A stretch of 64,000 nt of DNA from an uncultured Clostridiaceae bacterium (GCA_947647275.1 CANSJQ010000003.1:1-64000); one strand, 5' to 3'; positions 17,866 through 27,680 are shown, numbered from the stretch's first letter. Notes: a model not told the origin generated them from the sequence alone. Translations and numbers: made by a program.

Positions 17866-19071
17866 ATGGAAAAACAAATTTTACATGTAGATGTTAACAA
17901 TGCATTTTTATCATGGACAGCAGTAGAAATGCTAAAGAATGGTGAAACTATAGATATAAGAACTATACCAGCAATAATAGGAGGAGATGAAGCACAAAGG
18001 AAAGGAGTAGTTCTAGCAAAAAGTAACTTAGCAAAACAAGTAGGAATACAAACAGGGGAGCCAATATTTTTTGCAAGAAAAAAATGTCCAAACCTACAAA
18101 TATATCAAGGCAATTTTACAGTATATAGAAAATACTCAAATGCATTATATAACATGCTATTAGAATATACAGATAAAATAGAACGTTTCTCAATAGACGA
18201 ATGTTTTATGGATATGACAAACTATATTCCAAAAGGAAGAACATTGTTAGAAATAGCATATGAAATAAACAAAAGAGTTAAAGAAGAATTAGGCTTTACT
18301 GTAAATCTAGGGGTAGCTCATAATAAGCTTTTAGCAAAAATGGCATCAGACTTTGAAAAACCAAACAAGGTACACACTCTTTTTGAAAATGAGATAGAAA
18401 CAAAAATGTGGAAGCTTCCAATTTCAGAATTATTTATGGTAGGAAAAAGAAGTCTACCTAAATTATATAAAATGGGAATAAAAACTATAAAAGATTTAGC
18501 AATAAAAAATGAAGAAGAAATAATAAAAGCATTTGGAAAATATGGTAAAATGATATGGGAATATGCAAATGGAATAGATAATTCAGAAGTTATATATGAA
18601 GAAGAAAAACCAAAAGGAATAGGAAACTCTATAACCTTACCATATGATTATTCAGACATAGAAAAAATAGAAGAAGTATTAGTAGCATTAGTAGAACAAG
18701 TAAGTTATCGCCTAAGATGCAATAAAATGCTAGCAGAAGTAGTAAATGTGCAAATAAAAACAAATGAATTTAAAGTATATTCTCATCAAAGAAAAATGTT
18801 AATACCAACAGATAACACAAAAATAATATTACAAGAAGCTAAAAAGTTACTACATGAACTATATAACAAAGTACCAATAAGGCTAATAGGTGTAAGGGTA
18901 GATAAGCTAACAGATAAAGAACAAATACAACTTTCACTATTTGACAATACATCAAAAAAGCAAACACAAATAGATAAAGTTGTAGATGAATTGAAAGAAA
19001 AATATGGGCAAGATAAAGTAACCAGAGCAGGAAAAATGAACATAGATAAAAATATTAAATTTAAAGACTAA
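17866..19071 (+). CDS. dinB: Y-family DNA polymerase IV
   Basis: The 401-residue enzyme performs error-prone translesion synthesis. It has the first acidic motif in HVDVNNAFLSW, the catalytic SIDECFMDM (about residues 108-116), the helix-hairpin-helix thumb region and the little-finger domain. A beta-clamp binding peptide is likely in QLSLF near the end. Start at ATG after AGGTG; earlier in-frame GTG and TTG lie on the ribosome site. LexA control is not evident upstream. Confidence 0.92.
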   Translation: MEKQILHVDVNNAFLSWTAVEMLKNGETIDIRTIPAIIGGDEAQRKGVVLAKSNLAKQVGIQTGEPIFFARKKCPNLQIYQGNFTVYRKYSNALYNMLLEYTDKIERFSIDECFMDMTNYIPKGRTLLEIAYEINKRVKEELGFTVNLGVAHNKLLAKMASDFEKPNKVHTLFENEIETKMWKLPISELFMVGKRSLPKLYKMGIKTIKDLAIKNEEEIIKAFGKYGKMIWEYANGIDNSEVIYEEEKPKGIGNSITLPYDYSDIEKIEEVLVALVEQVSYRLRCNKMLAEVVNVQIKTNEFKVYSHQRKMLIPTDNTKIILQEAKKLLHELYNKVPIRLIGVRVDKLTDKEQIQLSLFDNTSKKQTQIDKVVDELKEKYGQDKVTRAGKMNIDKNIKFKD

Positions 19072-19109
19072 TAAAGTAGAAAAAAGTCGAATACAAGCAT
19101 ATTATATAC

Positions 19110-19136
19110 TAATAGTATTTAAATAAAATACTATTA
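19110..19136 (+). other. hairpin directly before a ribosome binding site
   Basis: CTAATAGTATTT and AAATACTATTAG form a 12-bp stem whose 3' arm runs into GGAGG. It could end dinB transcription weakly or hide the ribosome site of the next gene. Confidence 0.5.
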
Positions 19137-19152
19137 GGAGGTGAAAAAGATT

Positions 19153-19374
19153 ATGTTTGAAGAGGAATGTTGCAAAAAAAGAAAATGTTGTATTGATTTA
19201 ATATTAGTTATATTAATAGTATTGTTTGCTTTCGTATTAGGGTTAATTATAGGAGCACTTACAAGTATATTAGTACTTTTAAGTTTACCAGCTATAATAG
19301 TGCTAGCTATAACACTAGCTATATTAATAGCTATAAGAATAATAATGCTTATTTGCTGTAGAAAAAAATGCTAA
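19153..19374 (+). CDS. small Cys-rich membrane protein
   Basis: The 73-residue protein has a cysteine-rich, basic N terminus (ECCKKRKCC), two hydrophobic segments (about 15-40 and 42-66) and a C-terminal CCRKKC. No family recognised. The paired cysteine clusters on one side of the membrane could bind metal. ATG chosen about ten bases after AGGAGGTG; an in-frame GTG lies within that site. A hairpin covers the region just upstream. Confidence 0.6.
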   Translation: MFEEECCKKRKCCIDLILVILIVLFAFVLGLIIGALTSILVLLSLPAIIVLAITLAILIAIRIIMLICCRKKC

Positions 19375-19408
19375 GAATATTAGTGTACAAAAGAATAAAA
19401 AAATGTAT

Positions 19409-19439
19409 TGTAGGGGTCGCCGAAGGCTGCGACCCCTAT
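19409..19439. repeat. short GTAGGGGTCGCC-family palindrome
   Basis: TGTAGGGGTCGCCG and TGCGACCCCTA are inverted around AAGGC. This is the minimal form of the dispersed element. Confidence 0.75.
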
Positions 19440-19463
19440 AATATAAAAAATATAATAATATAA

Positions 19464-19492
19464 TTGACAAAATAATATTAAAATAATATATT
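19464..19492 (+). promoter_or_regulatory. sigma-A promoter of folD
   Basis: Consensus TTGACA, a 17-base spacer and TATATT. The leader before the TTG start is only about 17 bases. Confidence 0.8.
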
Positions 19493-19515
19493 AAAGAAAA
19501 AAGGAGGTTTTACAA

Positions 19516-20364
19516 TTGACAACAATAATAAATGGAAAAGAATTATCAAAAAAAATAAGAGGACAAGTTAAAGAAGAAGTAGAAAATTTAAACAAAAAAG
19601 GAATACATCCAAAACTTGCTGTAATAATGGTAGGGGAAGATCCAGCCTCAAAAGTATATGTTAGAAATAAAAGTAAAGCATGTAATGAAGTAGGAATAGA
19701 ATATGAAGAATTTATATTAAATGAAAATATAGAAATGGACGAGCTATTAAGTGTAATAGAAACTTTAAATAATAGAAAAGACATACATGGAATTTTACTA
19801 CAAAGTCCAATACCAAAACACTTGGATATATATAAAGCATTTGAAACAATAGATTCTAAAAAAGATGTAGATGGATTTAACCCAATAAACATAGGAAAAT
19901 TAGAATTAAATAGAGAAACATTTATATCATGTACACCACATGGAGTAATAAAAATGCTAGAAGAATATAATATAAACTTAAAAGGGGCAAATGTAGTAGT
20001 TTTAGGAAGAAGTAATATAGTAGGAAAACCATTAGTACAATGTTTACTAAACAAAGATGCAACAGTAACAATATGTCATTCAAAAACAAAAAACATAGAA
20101 GAAATAACACGAAATGCAGATATACTAATTTCAGCAATAGGAAAACCAAAATTTGTAACAGTAAATATGGTAAAAGAAAATGCAGTAGTAATAGATGTAG
20201 GAATAAATAGGCTAGAAACAGGTTTAGTAGGAGATGTAGATTTCGAAGAAGTATCAAAAAAAGCATCATACATAACACCAGTACCAGGAGGAGTTGGACC
20301 AATGACAATAGCAATGTTACTACAAAACGTAGTAACAGCAGCAAAAGGGCTAGAAGAAAAATAA
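19516..20364 (+). CDS. folD: bifunctional methylenetetrahydrofolate dehydrogenase/cyclohydrolase
   Basis: The 282-residue protein has the family length and motifs: KSKACNEVG with the catalytic lysine region, DVDGFNPINIG, GRSNIVGKP for dinucleotide binding and PVPGGVGPMT near the end. It interconverts methylene-, methenyl- and formyl-tetrahydrofolate. Translation starts at TTG after AAGGAGG. It is monocistronic, between a consensus promoter and a strong terminator. Confidence 0.96.
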   Translation: MTTIINGKELSKKIRGQVKEEVENLNKKGIHPKLAVIMVGEDPASKVYVRNKSKACNEVGIEYEEFILNENIEMDELLSVIETLNNRKDIHGILLQSPIPKHLDIYKAFETIDSKKDVDGFNPINIGKLELNRETFISCTPHGVIKMLEEYNINLKGANVVVLGRSNIVGKPLVQCLLNKDATVTICHSKTKNIEEITRNADILISAIGKPKFVTVNMVKENAVVIDVGINRLETGLVGDVDFEEVSKKASYITPVPGGVGPMTIAMLLQNVVTAAKGLEEK

Positions 20365-20391
20365 AAAATTAAAATAAAAACCAAAACTAAA

Positions 20392-20425
20392 TAAGGGGCT
20401 ATCAAAAACGATAGGCCCTTTTTGT
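20392..20425 (+). terminator. terminator of folD
   Basis: AAGGGGCTATC pairs with GATAGGCCCTT, followed by TTTTGTT. Confidence 0.85.
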
Positions 20426-20473
20426 TAAATTTGTAAAATAAATAATATTAAAAGAAATAAGAGGTAAGAATTT

Positions 20474-21341
20474 ATGAATGAAATCATATATTGGATATGG
20501 CTTTCAAGAATAGAAAAATTAGGAAGCATAAAATTACAAAGATTATTAGAAAAATTTAAAACACCACAAAATATTTGGAATGCAAAAGAAGAAGATTTAT
20601 TAAAAATAGAAGGGATAGGAAAAGAAATAGCAAAGCAAATATTAAATAAAGAATATAGAATTAATTTAGAAAAATATGAAAAATATATGAAGGAAAATAA
20701 TATAGAATTAATACATATATATGATAAATGCTATCCACAAGAATTAAATAAAATATATGATAAGCCAATAATTCTATATATTAAAGGTAACAAAGAATTA
20801 CTAAACCAATTTAAATTAGCAATAATAGGTTGTAGAGAACATACAAAATATGGAGAAATTGTAGCAAAAACATTATCATATGAAATAGCAAAGAATGGAA
20901 TTGTAACAGTAAGCGGGCTAGCAAAAGGAATAGATAGTATAGCACACACAGCAACACTACAAGCAAATGGAAAAACAATAGCTGTAATAGGAAGCGGAAT
21001 AGACAACATATATCCTACAGAAAATACTAACCTTGCAAATGAAATAATAAAAAGTGGAGGACTAATTGTATCAGAATATGTTATAGGAACAAAAGCACAA
21101 AAAATGAACTTTCCAGCAAGAAATAGAATAATTAGTGGTTTATCAAATGGAGTAGTTGTAATAGAAGCAAAAAAGAAAAGTGGAACAATGATAACGGTAG
21201 ACTTTGCACTAGAACAAGGAAAAGAAGTATTTGCAGTTCCACGGAAATATACTAAGTAAAAATTCAGAAGGAACAAATGAATTAATAAAGCAAGGCGCAA
21301 AATTAGTAACAAATGCAGAAGATATACTAGAAGAGTTTTGA
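20474..21341 (+). CDS. dprA: DprA/Smf DNA-processing protein, read through a +1 shift at CGGA
   Basis: DprA loads RecA onto incoming single-stranded DNA. The product has an N-terminal helix-hairpin-helix (LLKIEGIGKEIAKQI) and the Rossmann-type core with SGLAKGID, GSGIDNIYP and FPARNRIISGLS. The standard frame ends after 261 residues at VPRKYTK-stop. Skipping the C at 21242 gives VPGNILSKNSEGTNELI and the normal end, 288 residues in all, closing with GAKLVTNAEDILEEF. VPGN is a strongly conserved family motif. No other break is present. Confidence 0.88.
21242..21245 (+). other. +1 recoding site CGGA in dprA
   Basis: GTT CCA CGG AAA is followed by a stop four codons after the CGG. Dropping the C gives GTT CCA GGA AAT ATA, the conserved VPGNI, and an open frame to TGA. 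Confidence 0.85.
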
Positions 21342-21422
21342 TTAATACCTTTATAAATTATGTTAAACATGATAAAATATAAATATATAAAGAGTTGAAA
21401 CCCAACGAAGAAAAATAAAAAT

Positions 21423-21443
21423 CTCGGAGGGCAATCCTCCGAG
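21423..21443 (+). other. GC-rich leader hairpin
   Basis: CTCGGAGG and CCTCCGAG form a perfect 8-bp stem in the leader of the next small gene, just before its own AAGGAGG. The stem holds an extra GGAGG; a role in stability or translation control is inferred. Confidence 0.5.
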
Positions 21444-21457
21444 TAAGGAGGAAAAGT

Positions 21458-21619
21458 ATGGATATGATGCAAGTATTTCTGTTAGTATTTATTTATCTTA
21501 TTATTGTAATAACTCCTGTATCTATAGCATATGGCATACTTAAAGCTGAATTAGATAGTTTGAAAGAAGAATTAAAAAGATTACAGAAATCTATAGCAGA
21601 ACCAACTAAAAAACAGTAA
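21458..21619 (+). CDS. small membrane protein with coiled-coil tail
   Basis: The 53-residue protein has one membrane helix (about 5-25) and then a charged helix LDSLKEELKRLQKS that could be a short coiled coil. A perfect AAGGAGG stands eight bases before the ATG, and a strong terminator follows, which supports a real gene in spite of the size. No family recognised. Confidence 0.6.
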   Translation: MDMMQVFLLVFIYLIIVITPVSIAYGILKAELDSLKEELKRLQKSIAEPTKKQ

Positions 21620-21628
21620 AAAACAAAA

Positions 21629-21664
21629 AGAACTTTATTCGAAAATTCGAGTAAAGTTTTTTTT
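21629..21664 (+). terminator. terminator
   Basis: AACTTTATTCGAA pairs with TTCGAGTAAAGTT and is followed by eight T. Confidence 0.85.
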
Positions 21665-21729
21665 ATTGCTTGTAAATTTTATAATGTTATAGTACAATTC
21701 AAATAATAAAAAAATAAATGGAGAAATAT

Positions 21730-23028
21730 ATGGAAAATGTAGTTTTAGAAAAAAATGCAAGTCAAGTAGTAGAAGATAAAATGCTTAAGTATAAAAAGAA
21801 GAAAAATATAGAATTGTATAAATCATATAGAGTTTTTTCGTTTGACTTGCTATTTTATTATGCAATAATTTATTTGTTCTTAAGCATAGAAAAAGGTTTA
21901 ACAACAGCTCAAATATTACAATTTGATGCTTTTTATATATTATTTAAGTCATGCGTTCAAATACCTTCAACAATAATAATTCAAAAAATAGGCAAAAGAA
22001 AAAGTATAGTATTTGCAAGTATAATATTAGCAATACATATGTTATTTATAATATTTGCTCCAAATTTTAATATATTATTAGTTTCTCAATTTTTATGTGC
22101 TTTGGGTTATACGATAAAAGCAACCTGCGAAACAGATATGTTATATGATTCAATAGAGCATGGAGAAAAAAGAGGAAGTACATTTGCAAAAATAGATGGA
22201 AAAGCAACTGCTAGACATTATTATATAGAAGCAATATCAGCTGTAATAGCAGGTTTTTTATTTGTAGTAAACTCATATATACCAATAGTATTAAGTTTTT
22301 TAGTATTAATGTGGGTTGCAATTATTTCTACGAAATTTGAGGAAATAGAAGTGAAACAGCAAAAAGTTAGAATGTCAGAGCAATTTAAAAACTTAAAATA
22401 TTCATTTAGAAATATATTTCATTCTAAAAGGCTAATAAGCTTATTAGTATTTAATTGTTTAATGGTATCTATGATAAAAATTATGCAAAATTTAAGAAAT
22501 ACAGTATTGTTAGAAATAGGAATGCCAGAAAAGTACTTTGGACTAATATTTGCAGTATTAGGAATAATATCAGGAATTGCTACAAAGAATCAAGATAGAA
22601 TTCATAAAAGGTATAGAAATAAAACTCTTACATTTTTGGCATTTCCAACAGCAATATCATGTTTGTTATTAGGAATATTTTTAATGTTTGATATTAATGT
22701 AAGAATAATACTTCCAATAGTATTAATATTATTTACAGTTCAATATACAACTAAAGGTCCATATTATGTATTAATAAAAAGATATTTAAATAATTTTACA
22801 AATGGAGAAAAGAGAGTAAAAATTGCAACAGTAAATAACCTTATAGAAAACTTAGTAGTATCAATATTAATATTTGGTGCTTCAAGTATATTAAATGTTT
22901 TACCAATAGATATAGCACTAATTATAATAGGCGGTATAAGTACAATTGGAGTTGTAATAGTATTAGATAAAATGAGGTATACAGTAGGCTTAAAACCAGA
23001 TGAATATAGCAAAAAAGAAATTTTATAA
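21730..23028 (+). CDS. MFS-type transporter
   Basis: The 432-residue protein has about twelve membrane segments and a cytoplasmic N terminus of 35 residues. A basic loop after the second or third helix (KIGKRKSIVFAS) resembles the MFS motif A region. The substrate cannot be told. Start taken at the ATG after GGAGA; an ATG four codons earlier contains that site. It lies between the small membrane gene and glgP, on its own. Confidence 0.78.
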   Translation: MENVVLEKNASQVVEDKMLKYKKKKNIELYKSYRVFSFDLLFYYAIIYLFLSIEKGLTTAQILQFDAFYILFKSCVQIPSTIIIQKIGKRKSIVFASIILAIHMLFIIFAPNFNILLVSQFLCALGYTIKATCETDMLYDSIEHGEKRGSTFAKIDGKATARHYYIEAISAVIAGFLFVVNSYIPIVLSFLVLMWVAIISTKFEEIEVKQQKVRMSEQFKNLKYSFRNIFHSKRLISLLVFNCLMVSMIKIMQNLRNTVLLEIGMPEKYFGLIFAVLGIISGIATKNQDRIHKRYRNKTLTFLAFPTAISCLLLGIFLMFDINVRIILPIVLILFTVQYTTKGPYYVLIKRYLNNFTNGEKRVKIATVNNLIENLVVSILIFGASSILNVLPIDIALIIIGGISTIGVVIVLDKMRYTVGLKPDEYSKKEIL

Positions 23029-23034
23029 AAAGGT

Positions 23035-23063
23035 TTGACAAATATAAAAAGTTAATAGATAAT
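23035..23063 (+). promoter_or_regulatory. sigma-A promoter of glgP
   Basis: TTGACA, 17 bases, then GATAAT. Confidence 0.75.
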
Positions 23064-23118
23064 ATATATAAATTTGAACAAAAGATTTTAAAAATACGAA
23101 GGAGGAAAAATTAAAAAA

Positions 23119-25683
23119 ATGTACATATTTAATAAAATAACTGTAAGACCACAATTACCAAAAAGAATAGAAAAATTAGAAGAAATAGCGAGCAACTTGT
23201 GGTGGTCATGGAATACGGAATTTTTAAGATTATTTAAAAAAATAGATATAGATTTATGGGACACTGTAGGGAAGAATCCAGTAAAATTTTTAAGACTAGT
23301 AGAACAAGAAAAGTTAGAAGAAATAACAAAGGATAATAGTTTTCTAAAAGAATATGACCAAATAGTAGAAAACTTTGAAAATTATATAAATAGTAAGAAT
23401 ACATGGTTTTCAAAAAGTTATCCAAACAATGAACAAGATTTAATAGCATATTTTTCGGCAGAATATGGTTTAGACCAAATACTTCCAATATATTCAGGAG
23501 GTCTTGGAATATTATCAGGAGATCACTTAAAGTCAGCAAGTGATTTAGGCTTGCCATTAGTTGCAGTAGGCCTTTTATATAAAAATGGATACTTCCACCA
23601 AAAAATAAATGGATATGGAGACCAAGAAACAGAATATAAAAGTATAGATATCGATACTTTGCCAATTACAGCTGTAAAAGATGAAGAAGGAAAAGATTTG
23701 GTAATATATGTTAAACTACCAAAGAGAAGATTATACTTAAAAGTATGGCAAATTAATGTAGGAAGAGTAAAGCTATATTTAATGGATTCTGATATTGAAG
23801 AAAACAATGAAGAATATAAAAAATTAACAACCACACTTTATGGTGGAGACCAAGAAATGAGAATAGCTCAAGAAATAGTTCTTGGAATGGGTGGAGTACG
23901 TTTATTAAAAACTTTAGGTTTAAACCCAACTATATACCATATGAACGAAGGGCATTCATCATTCTTAATATTAGAATTAATAAAAAATATAATAAAAGAA
24001 AAAGAAGTATCTTTTGAAATGGCAAGAGATATAGTTTCATCAAAAACAGTATTCACAACACATACACCAGTACCAGCAGGTAATGACATATTTCCAATAG
24101 ATTTAGTAGAAAGATATTTTAAAGATTATTGGAATAGGTTTGGAATATCAAAAGAAGAATTTATGCAAATGGGAATGAAACCAAACCCAGAAGAAAATTC
24201 TGGCTTTAACATGGGAGTATTGGCATTAAAAGTAGCAGGGAAGAAAAATGGAGTAAGTAAATTACATGGTGCAGTATCAAGAGAACTATTTGCAGAAGTA
24301 TGGCCAGAAATTTCACCAGATGAATCTCCAATAACATATGTAACAAATGGAATACATACATGTAGTTGGCTTGCACCAAATTTAAAAGAATTGTATAATG
24401 AATATTTAATGCCATATTGGCAAGATAATATTCACAAAAATGAAACTTGGGAAAAAATAGACTCTATACCAGAAGAAAAACTATGGAAAGAGCACATAGT
24501 TAGAAAACAAAAACTAATGGAAATTGCTAAAGAGAATATAACTTCAAGGTTACGTAGATGTGGTTACCCATATGAACAAATAAATGAAATAACTTCAAAA
24601 TTAAATCCACATGCATTAACAATAGGTTTTGCAAGAAGGTTTGCAACATACAAAAGGGCAACACTATTATTTAGAGATTTAGAAAGAATTACACAAATAT
24701 TAAATGATGAAAATAAACCAGTTCAAATATTTATAGCAGGAAAGGCACACCCAAGAGATAAAGAAGGACAAGACCTAATAAAATATATACATGAAATATC
24801 AATGAAGCCACAATTTAAAGGAAAAGTATTCTTACTAGAAAATTATAATATGGAAATGTCAAGACATTTAATAAGTGGTGTAGATGTATGGCTAAATACA
24901 CCAAGAAGACCAATGGAAGCCTCAGGAACAAGTGGAGAAAAAGCATCTGTAAATGGTGTTGTAAACTTTAGTATATTAGATGGCTGGTGGGCAGAAGGAT
25001 ACAACCAAAAAAACGGATGGGCAATAGGAACAAACAAAGAATATGACAATTACGAAATTCAAGATAACGAAGATAGCCAAAGTATATATAACATATTAGA
25101 AAACAAAGTAATACCTGCATATTATGAACAAAATTCTAAAGGAATATCTAAAAAATGGGTAGAACTAATGAAAAATTCTATAAAGAGCACAGGTGGAAAT
25201 TATAGCACTTCAAGAATGCTTGTAGACTATACACAAAAACTATATATGCCACTTGTAAACTTATATAACAATTATTATACAGACCTAGGTCTAGTTGGAG
25301 AATTCAATGAATGGAAAAGAGAAATAGCTAGAAACTGGAAAGATATTATAATAAAAGAGCAAGAAAACTTAAATGACATTTTAGTAAATGCAGGAGATAC
25401 AATAAAAGTAGCATGTGAAGTGAAATTACCTAATATACAAGTAGAAAATATAGATGTACAAGTATATTATGGAAGAATAAAAGAAAATGGTATAGTAGAA
25501 AAAATATCAGTAATTCCAATCGAAATGGTAAAAGCAAATGATGAAGAAAGAAAATATTACTATGAAGCACAAATTGACCTAACAACAGGAGGAAATTACG
25601 GTTATACATTTAGAGTTATGCCAAAACACGAAATGATATTAGATTCAGAAAACTTGAATTTAGTAAAATGGATAGAAAAATAA
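23119..25683 (+). CDS. glgP: alpha-glucan phosphorylase, GT35
   Basis: The 854-residue enzyme belongs to the phosphorylase group with an N-terminal DUF3417 segment (LEEIASNLWWSWN). Further motifs are AEYGL, IYHMNEGHSSF, TTHTPVPAGND and the pyridoxal-phosphate site EASGTSGEKAS with LDGWWAEGYN. It releases glucose 1-phosphate from glycogen or maltodextrin. The family more often has SGMKA; here SGEKA. AAGGAGG precedes the ATG. It completes the glucan set with the synthase and branching enzyme. Confidence 0.93.
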   Translation: MYIFNKITVRPQLPKRIEKLEEIASNLWWSWNTEFLRLFKKIDIDLWDTVGKNPVKFLRLVEQEKLEEITKDNSFLKEYDQIVENFENYINSKNTWFSKSYPNNEQDLIAYFSAEYGLDQILPIYSGGLGILSGDHLKSASDLGLPLVAVGLLYKNGYFHQKINGYGDQETEYKSIDIDTLPITAVKDEEGKDLVIYVKLPKRRLYLKVWQINVGRVKLYLMDSDIEENNEEYKKLTTTLYGGDQEMRIAQEIVLGMGGVRLLKTLGLNPTIYHMNEGHSSFLILELIKNIIKEKEVSFEMARDIVSSKTVFTTHTPVPAGNDIFPIDLVERYFKDYWNRFGISKEEFMQMGMKPNPEENSGFNMGVLALKVAGKKNGVSKLHGAVSRELFAEVWPEISPDESPITYVTNGIHTCSWLAPNLKELYNEYLMPYWQDNIHKNETWEKIDSIPEEKLWKEHIVRKQKLMEIAKENITSRLRRCGYPYEQINEITSKLNPHALTIGFARRFATYKRATLLFRDLERITQILNDENKPVQIFIAGKAHPRDKEGQDLIKYIHEISMKPQFKGKVFLLENYNMEMSRHLISGVDVWLNTPRRPMEASGTSGEKASVNGVVNFSILDGWWAEGYNQKNGWAIGTNKEYDNYEIQDNEDSQSIYNILENKVIPAYYEQNSKGISKKWVELMKNSIKSTGGNYSTSRMLVDYTQKLYMPLVNLYNNYYTDLGLVGEFNEWKREIARNWKDIIIKEQENLNDILVNAGDTIKVACEVKLPNIQVENIDVQVYYGRIKENGIVEKISVIPIEMVKANDEERKYYYEAQIDLTTGGNYGYTFRVMPKHEMILDSENLNLVKWIEK

Positions 25684-25728
25684 AATAAATGAAGAACTAG
25701 AAATTCTAGTTCTTCATTTATTTATTTT
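25683..25728. terminator. bidirectional terminator between glgP and the orphan gene
   Basis: AAATGAAGAACTAGAA and TTCTAGTTCTTCATTT form a near-perfect long stem with A and T runs on the two flanks; it can serve both convergent genes. Confidence 0.85.
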
Positions 25729-26050
25729 ATTGCCAATATTCTTCCCATTTAAGAACATTGCGTATTGCAAGAAAGGCTTCATATTGAAAACAATCAAGAC
25801 AATCAAAATCATAATCAATATCAATTTTACACTTAGAAAAGTGAATTGAAAATAAAGGAAATTCCAATGTACTAGCTTTTAATGTAAAATCTTCAGCTAT
25901 TTCAATTCTGTCATCAGGATTATACATAAAAGGTAAATTAAAGTAGCAAGAAGCAGTAAAATGAGTACCATTTTTCTCAATTCGAATTGTTAAATTTTCA
26001 GTGTTGATTTTTAATACTTGATTTCTCCAAATATAATCTTCCTCATGCAT
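25727..26050 (-). CDS. hypothetical protein
   Basis: I do not recognise this 107-residue acidic, aromatic-rich protein. It looks soluble and beta-rich, with an LDCFQYEAF segment near the end. GGAGG is eight bases before the chosen ATG; two earlier ATGs overlap or crowd that site. It has its own TTGCAC/TATAAT promoter and shares a terminator with glgP. It belongs to the orphan set with a common promoter layout. Confidence 0.55.
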   Translation of the reverse strand: MHEEDYIWRNQVLKINTENLTIRIEKNGTHFTASCYFNLPFMYNPDDRIEIAEDFTLKASTLEFPLFSIHFSKCKIDIDYDFDCLDCFQYEAFLAIRNVLKWEEYWQ

Positions 26051-26104
26051 ACACATATCCTCCATATAATTATAAAAAGGTTAATAGGTACTAAAACTTT
26101 TACA

Positions 26105-26133
26105 ATTATAATATGAATTACATAAAAGTGCAA
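26105..26133 (-). promoter_or_regulatory. sigma-A promoter of the orphan gene at 25727
   Basis: On the minus strand TTGCAC and TATAAT are 17 bases apart. The spacer starts with ACTTTTATGT, shared with promoters at 28070 and 30170. Confidence 0.7.
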
Positions 26134-26153
26134 GTAAATGTGCAAAAAAATGC

Positions 26154-26182
26154 TTGAAAACAAATAAAAGTAATGATATAAT
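26154..26182 (+). promoter_or_regulatory. sigma-A promoter of pyk
   Basis: TTGAAA, 17 bases, TATAAT, with TGA directly before the -10. Confidence 0.8.
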
Positions 26183-26228
26183 AACCAAGTTAGAAAGAGG
26201 AGAATATAGTAATATAGGAGGAAAATAT

Positions 26229-27674
26229 ATGAGAAAAACAAAAATAGTATGTACAATAGGTCCAGCAACAGAAAGTGTAGAAATGCTTAAAAACATGATG
26301 AAGGCTGGAATGAATGTAGCAAGAATTAACTTTTCACATGGAGGATATGAAGAAAATAAAGAGAAAATAGAAAACATAAAAAAAGTAAGAGATGAATTAA
26401 ATTTACCAGTAGCACTTATGTTAGACACAAAAGGACCAGAAATAAGAACAGGAGTATTGGAAACAGGAAACGAAAAAGTAACAATACATGAAGGAGATAT
26501 ATTTACATTTGTAAATGATGATATAATAGGAAACGAAACAAAAACATCTATAAGCTACAAAAACTTATATGAAGATGTAAAAGTAGGCAGTAAAATTTTA
26601 GTAGATGATGGAGCAATAGAATTTGAAATAAAAGAAATAGCAGGAAAAGATATTATATGTAAGGCCTTAAATACAGCAAAACTAGGCAGTAGAAAAACAG
26701 TAAATGTACCAGGTTTAAAACTAAACTTGCCAGCATTATCACAAAAAGACATAACAGACATAACAAATGGAATAAAAGCAGAATTTGATTACATAGCAGC
26801 ATCATTTATAAGAAGAGCTTCAGATGTTAAAGAAATAAGAGATTTATTAAATGCAAATGGTGGGGAAAATATAAAAATAATTTCAAAAATAGAAAGTCAA
26901 GAAGGAGTAGACAACTTTGAAGAAATATTAGAATTGTCAGATGGAATAATGGTAGCAAGAGGAGACATGGGAGTAGAAATACCTATGGAACAAGTACCAA
27001 TAGTACAAAAACAATTTATAAAAAGATGTACAGAAGTAGGAAAACCAGTAATAACAGCAACACAAATGCTAGAATCAATGGTATCAAACCCACGAGCAAC
27101 AAGAGCAGAAGTAAGCGATGTTGCAAATGCAATATTTGACGTAACAGGAGCAATAATGTTATCTGGTGAAAGTGCAATGGGAAAATATCCAGTAGAATGT
27201 GTAAACACAATGACAAAAATAGCAAAAGCAGTAGAGCCAAATATAAGCTATTGGAAAAGAGTAACAAGAAGAGAAGAAGATCGTTCAAATATAAACTATG
27301 AATTTAACCTATGTCACAGCATATCAAATACAGCAAGAGATATGAAGTCAAAAGCAATATTTGCATACACACAAACAGGAGATACACCAAGAATGGTAGC
27401 AAGTTTTTTACCAGGTTGCCCAATATATGCAGTAACATCAAATAAAAAAACATACGAACAATTAGCCTTAGTATGGAACGTAACACCATTATTAATAAAA
27501 GGAGATAAAAAACCAAACGACATAATAGAAGAAGGAATTCAGCAAGCAAAACAAAAAGGATATGTACAAACCGGAGACATAGTAGTAATAGCAGGAGGAG
27601 CCTCAATACTATCAACTCATACAGAAAGTAACGAAGCAATGAATAGAACAATCGGTGGAGTTTTAAAAATATAA
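26229..27674 (+). CDS. pyk: pyruvate kinase
   Basis: The 481-residue enzyme has MRKTKIVCTIGPAT at its start, the substrate loop LDTKGPEIRTG, the catalytic lysine region KIESQEGVDNF and MVARGDMGVEIP. It converts phosphoenolpyruvate and ADP to pyruvate and ATP. The allosteric C domain is present; the extra PEP-utiliser domain of Bacillus enzymes is absent. Start fixed by ATAGGAGG; the frame is open upstream through the promoter. Confidence 0.96.
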   Translation: MRKTKIVCTIGPATESVEMLKNMMKAGMNVARINFSHGGYEENKEKIENIKKVRDELNLPVALMLDTKGPEIRTGVLETGNEKVTIHEGDIFTFVNDDIIGNETKTSISYKNLYEDVKVGSKILVDDGAIEFEIKEIAGKDIICKALNTAKLGSRKTVNVPGLKLNLPALSQKDITDITNGIKAEFDYIAASFIRRASDVKEIRDLLNANGGENIKIISKIESQEGVDNFEEILELSDGIMVARGDMGVEIPMEQVPIVQKQFIKRCTEVGKPVITATQMLESMVSNPRATRAEVSDVANAIFDVTGAIMLSGESAMGKYPVECVNTMTKIAKAVEPNISYWKRVTRREEDRSNINYEFNLCHSISNTARDMKSKAIFAYTQTGDTPRMVASFLPGCPIYAVTSNKKTYEQLALVWNVTPLLIKGDKKPNDIIEEGIQQAKQKGYVQTGDIVVIAGGASILSTHTESNEAMNRTIGGVLKI

Positions 27675-27680
27675 TAAAAC

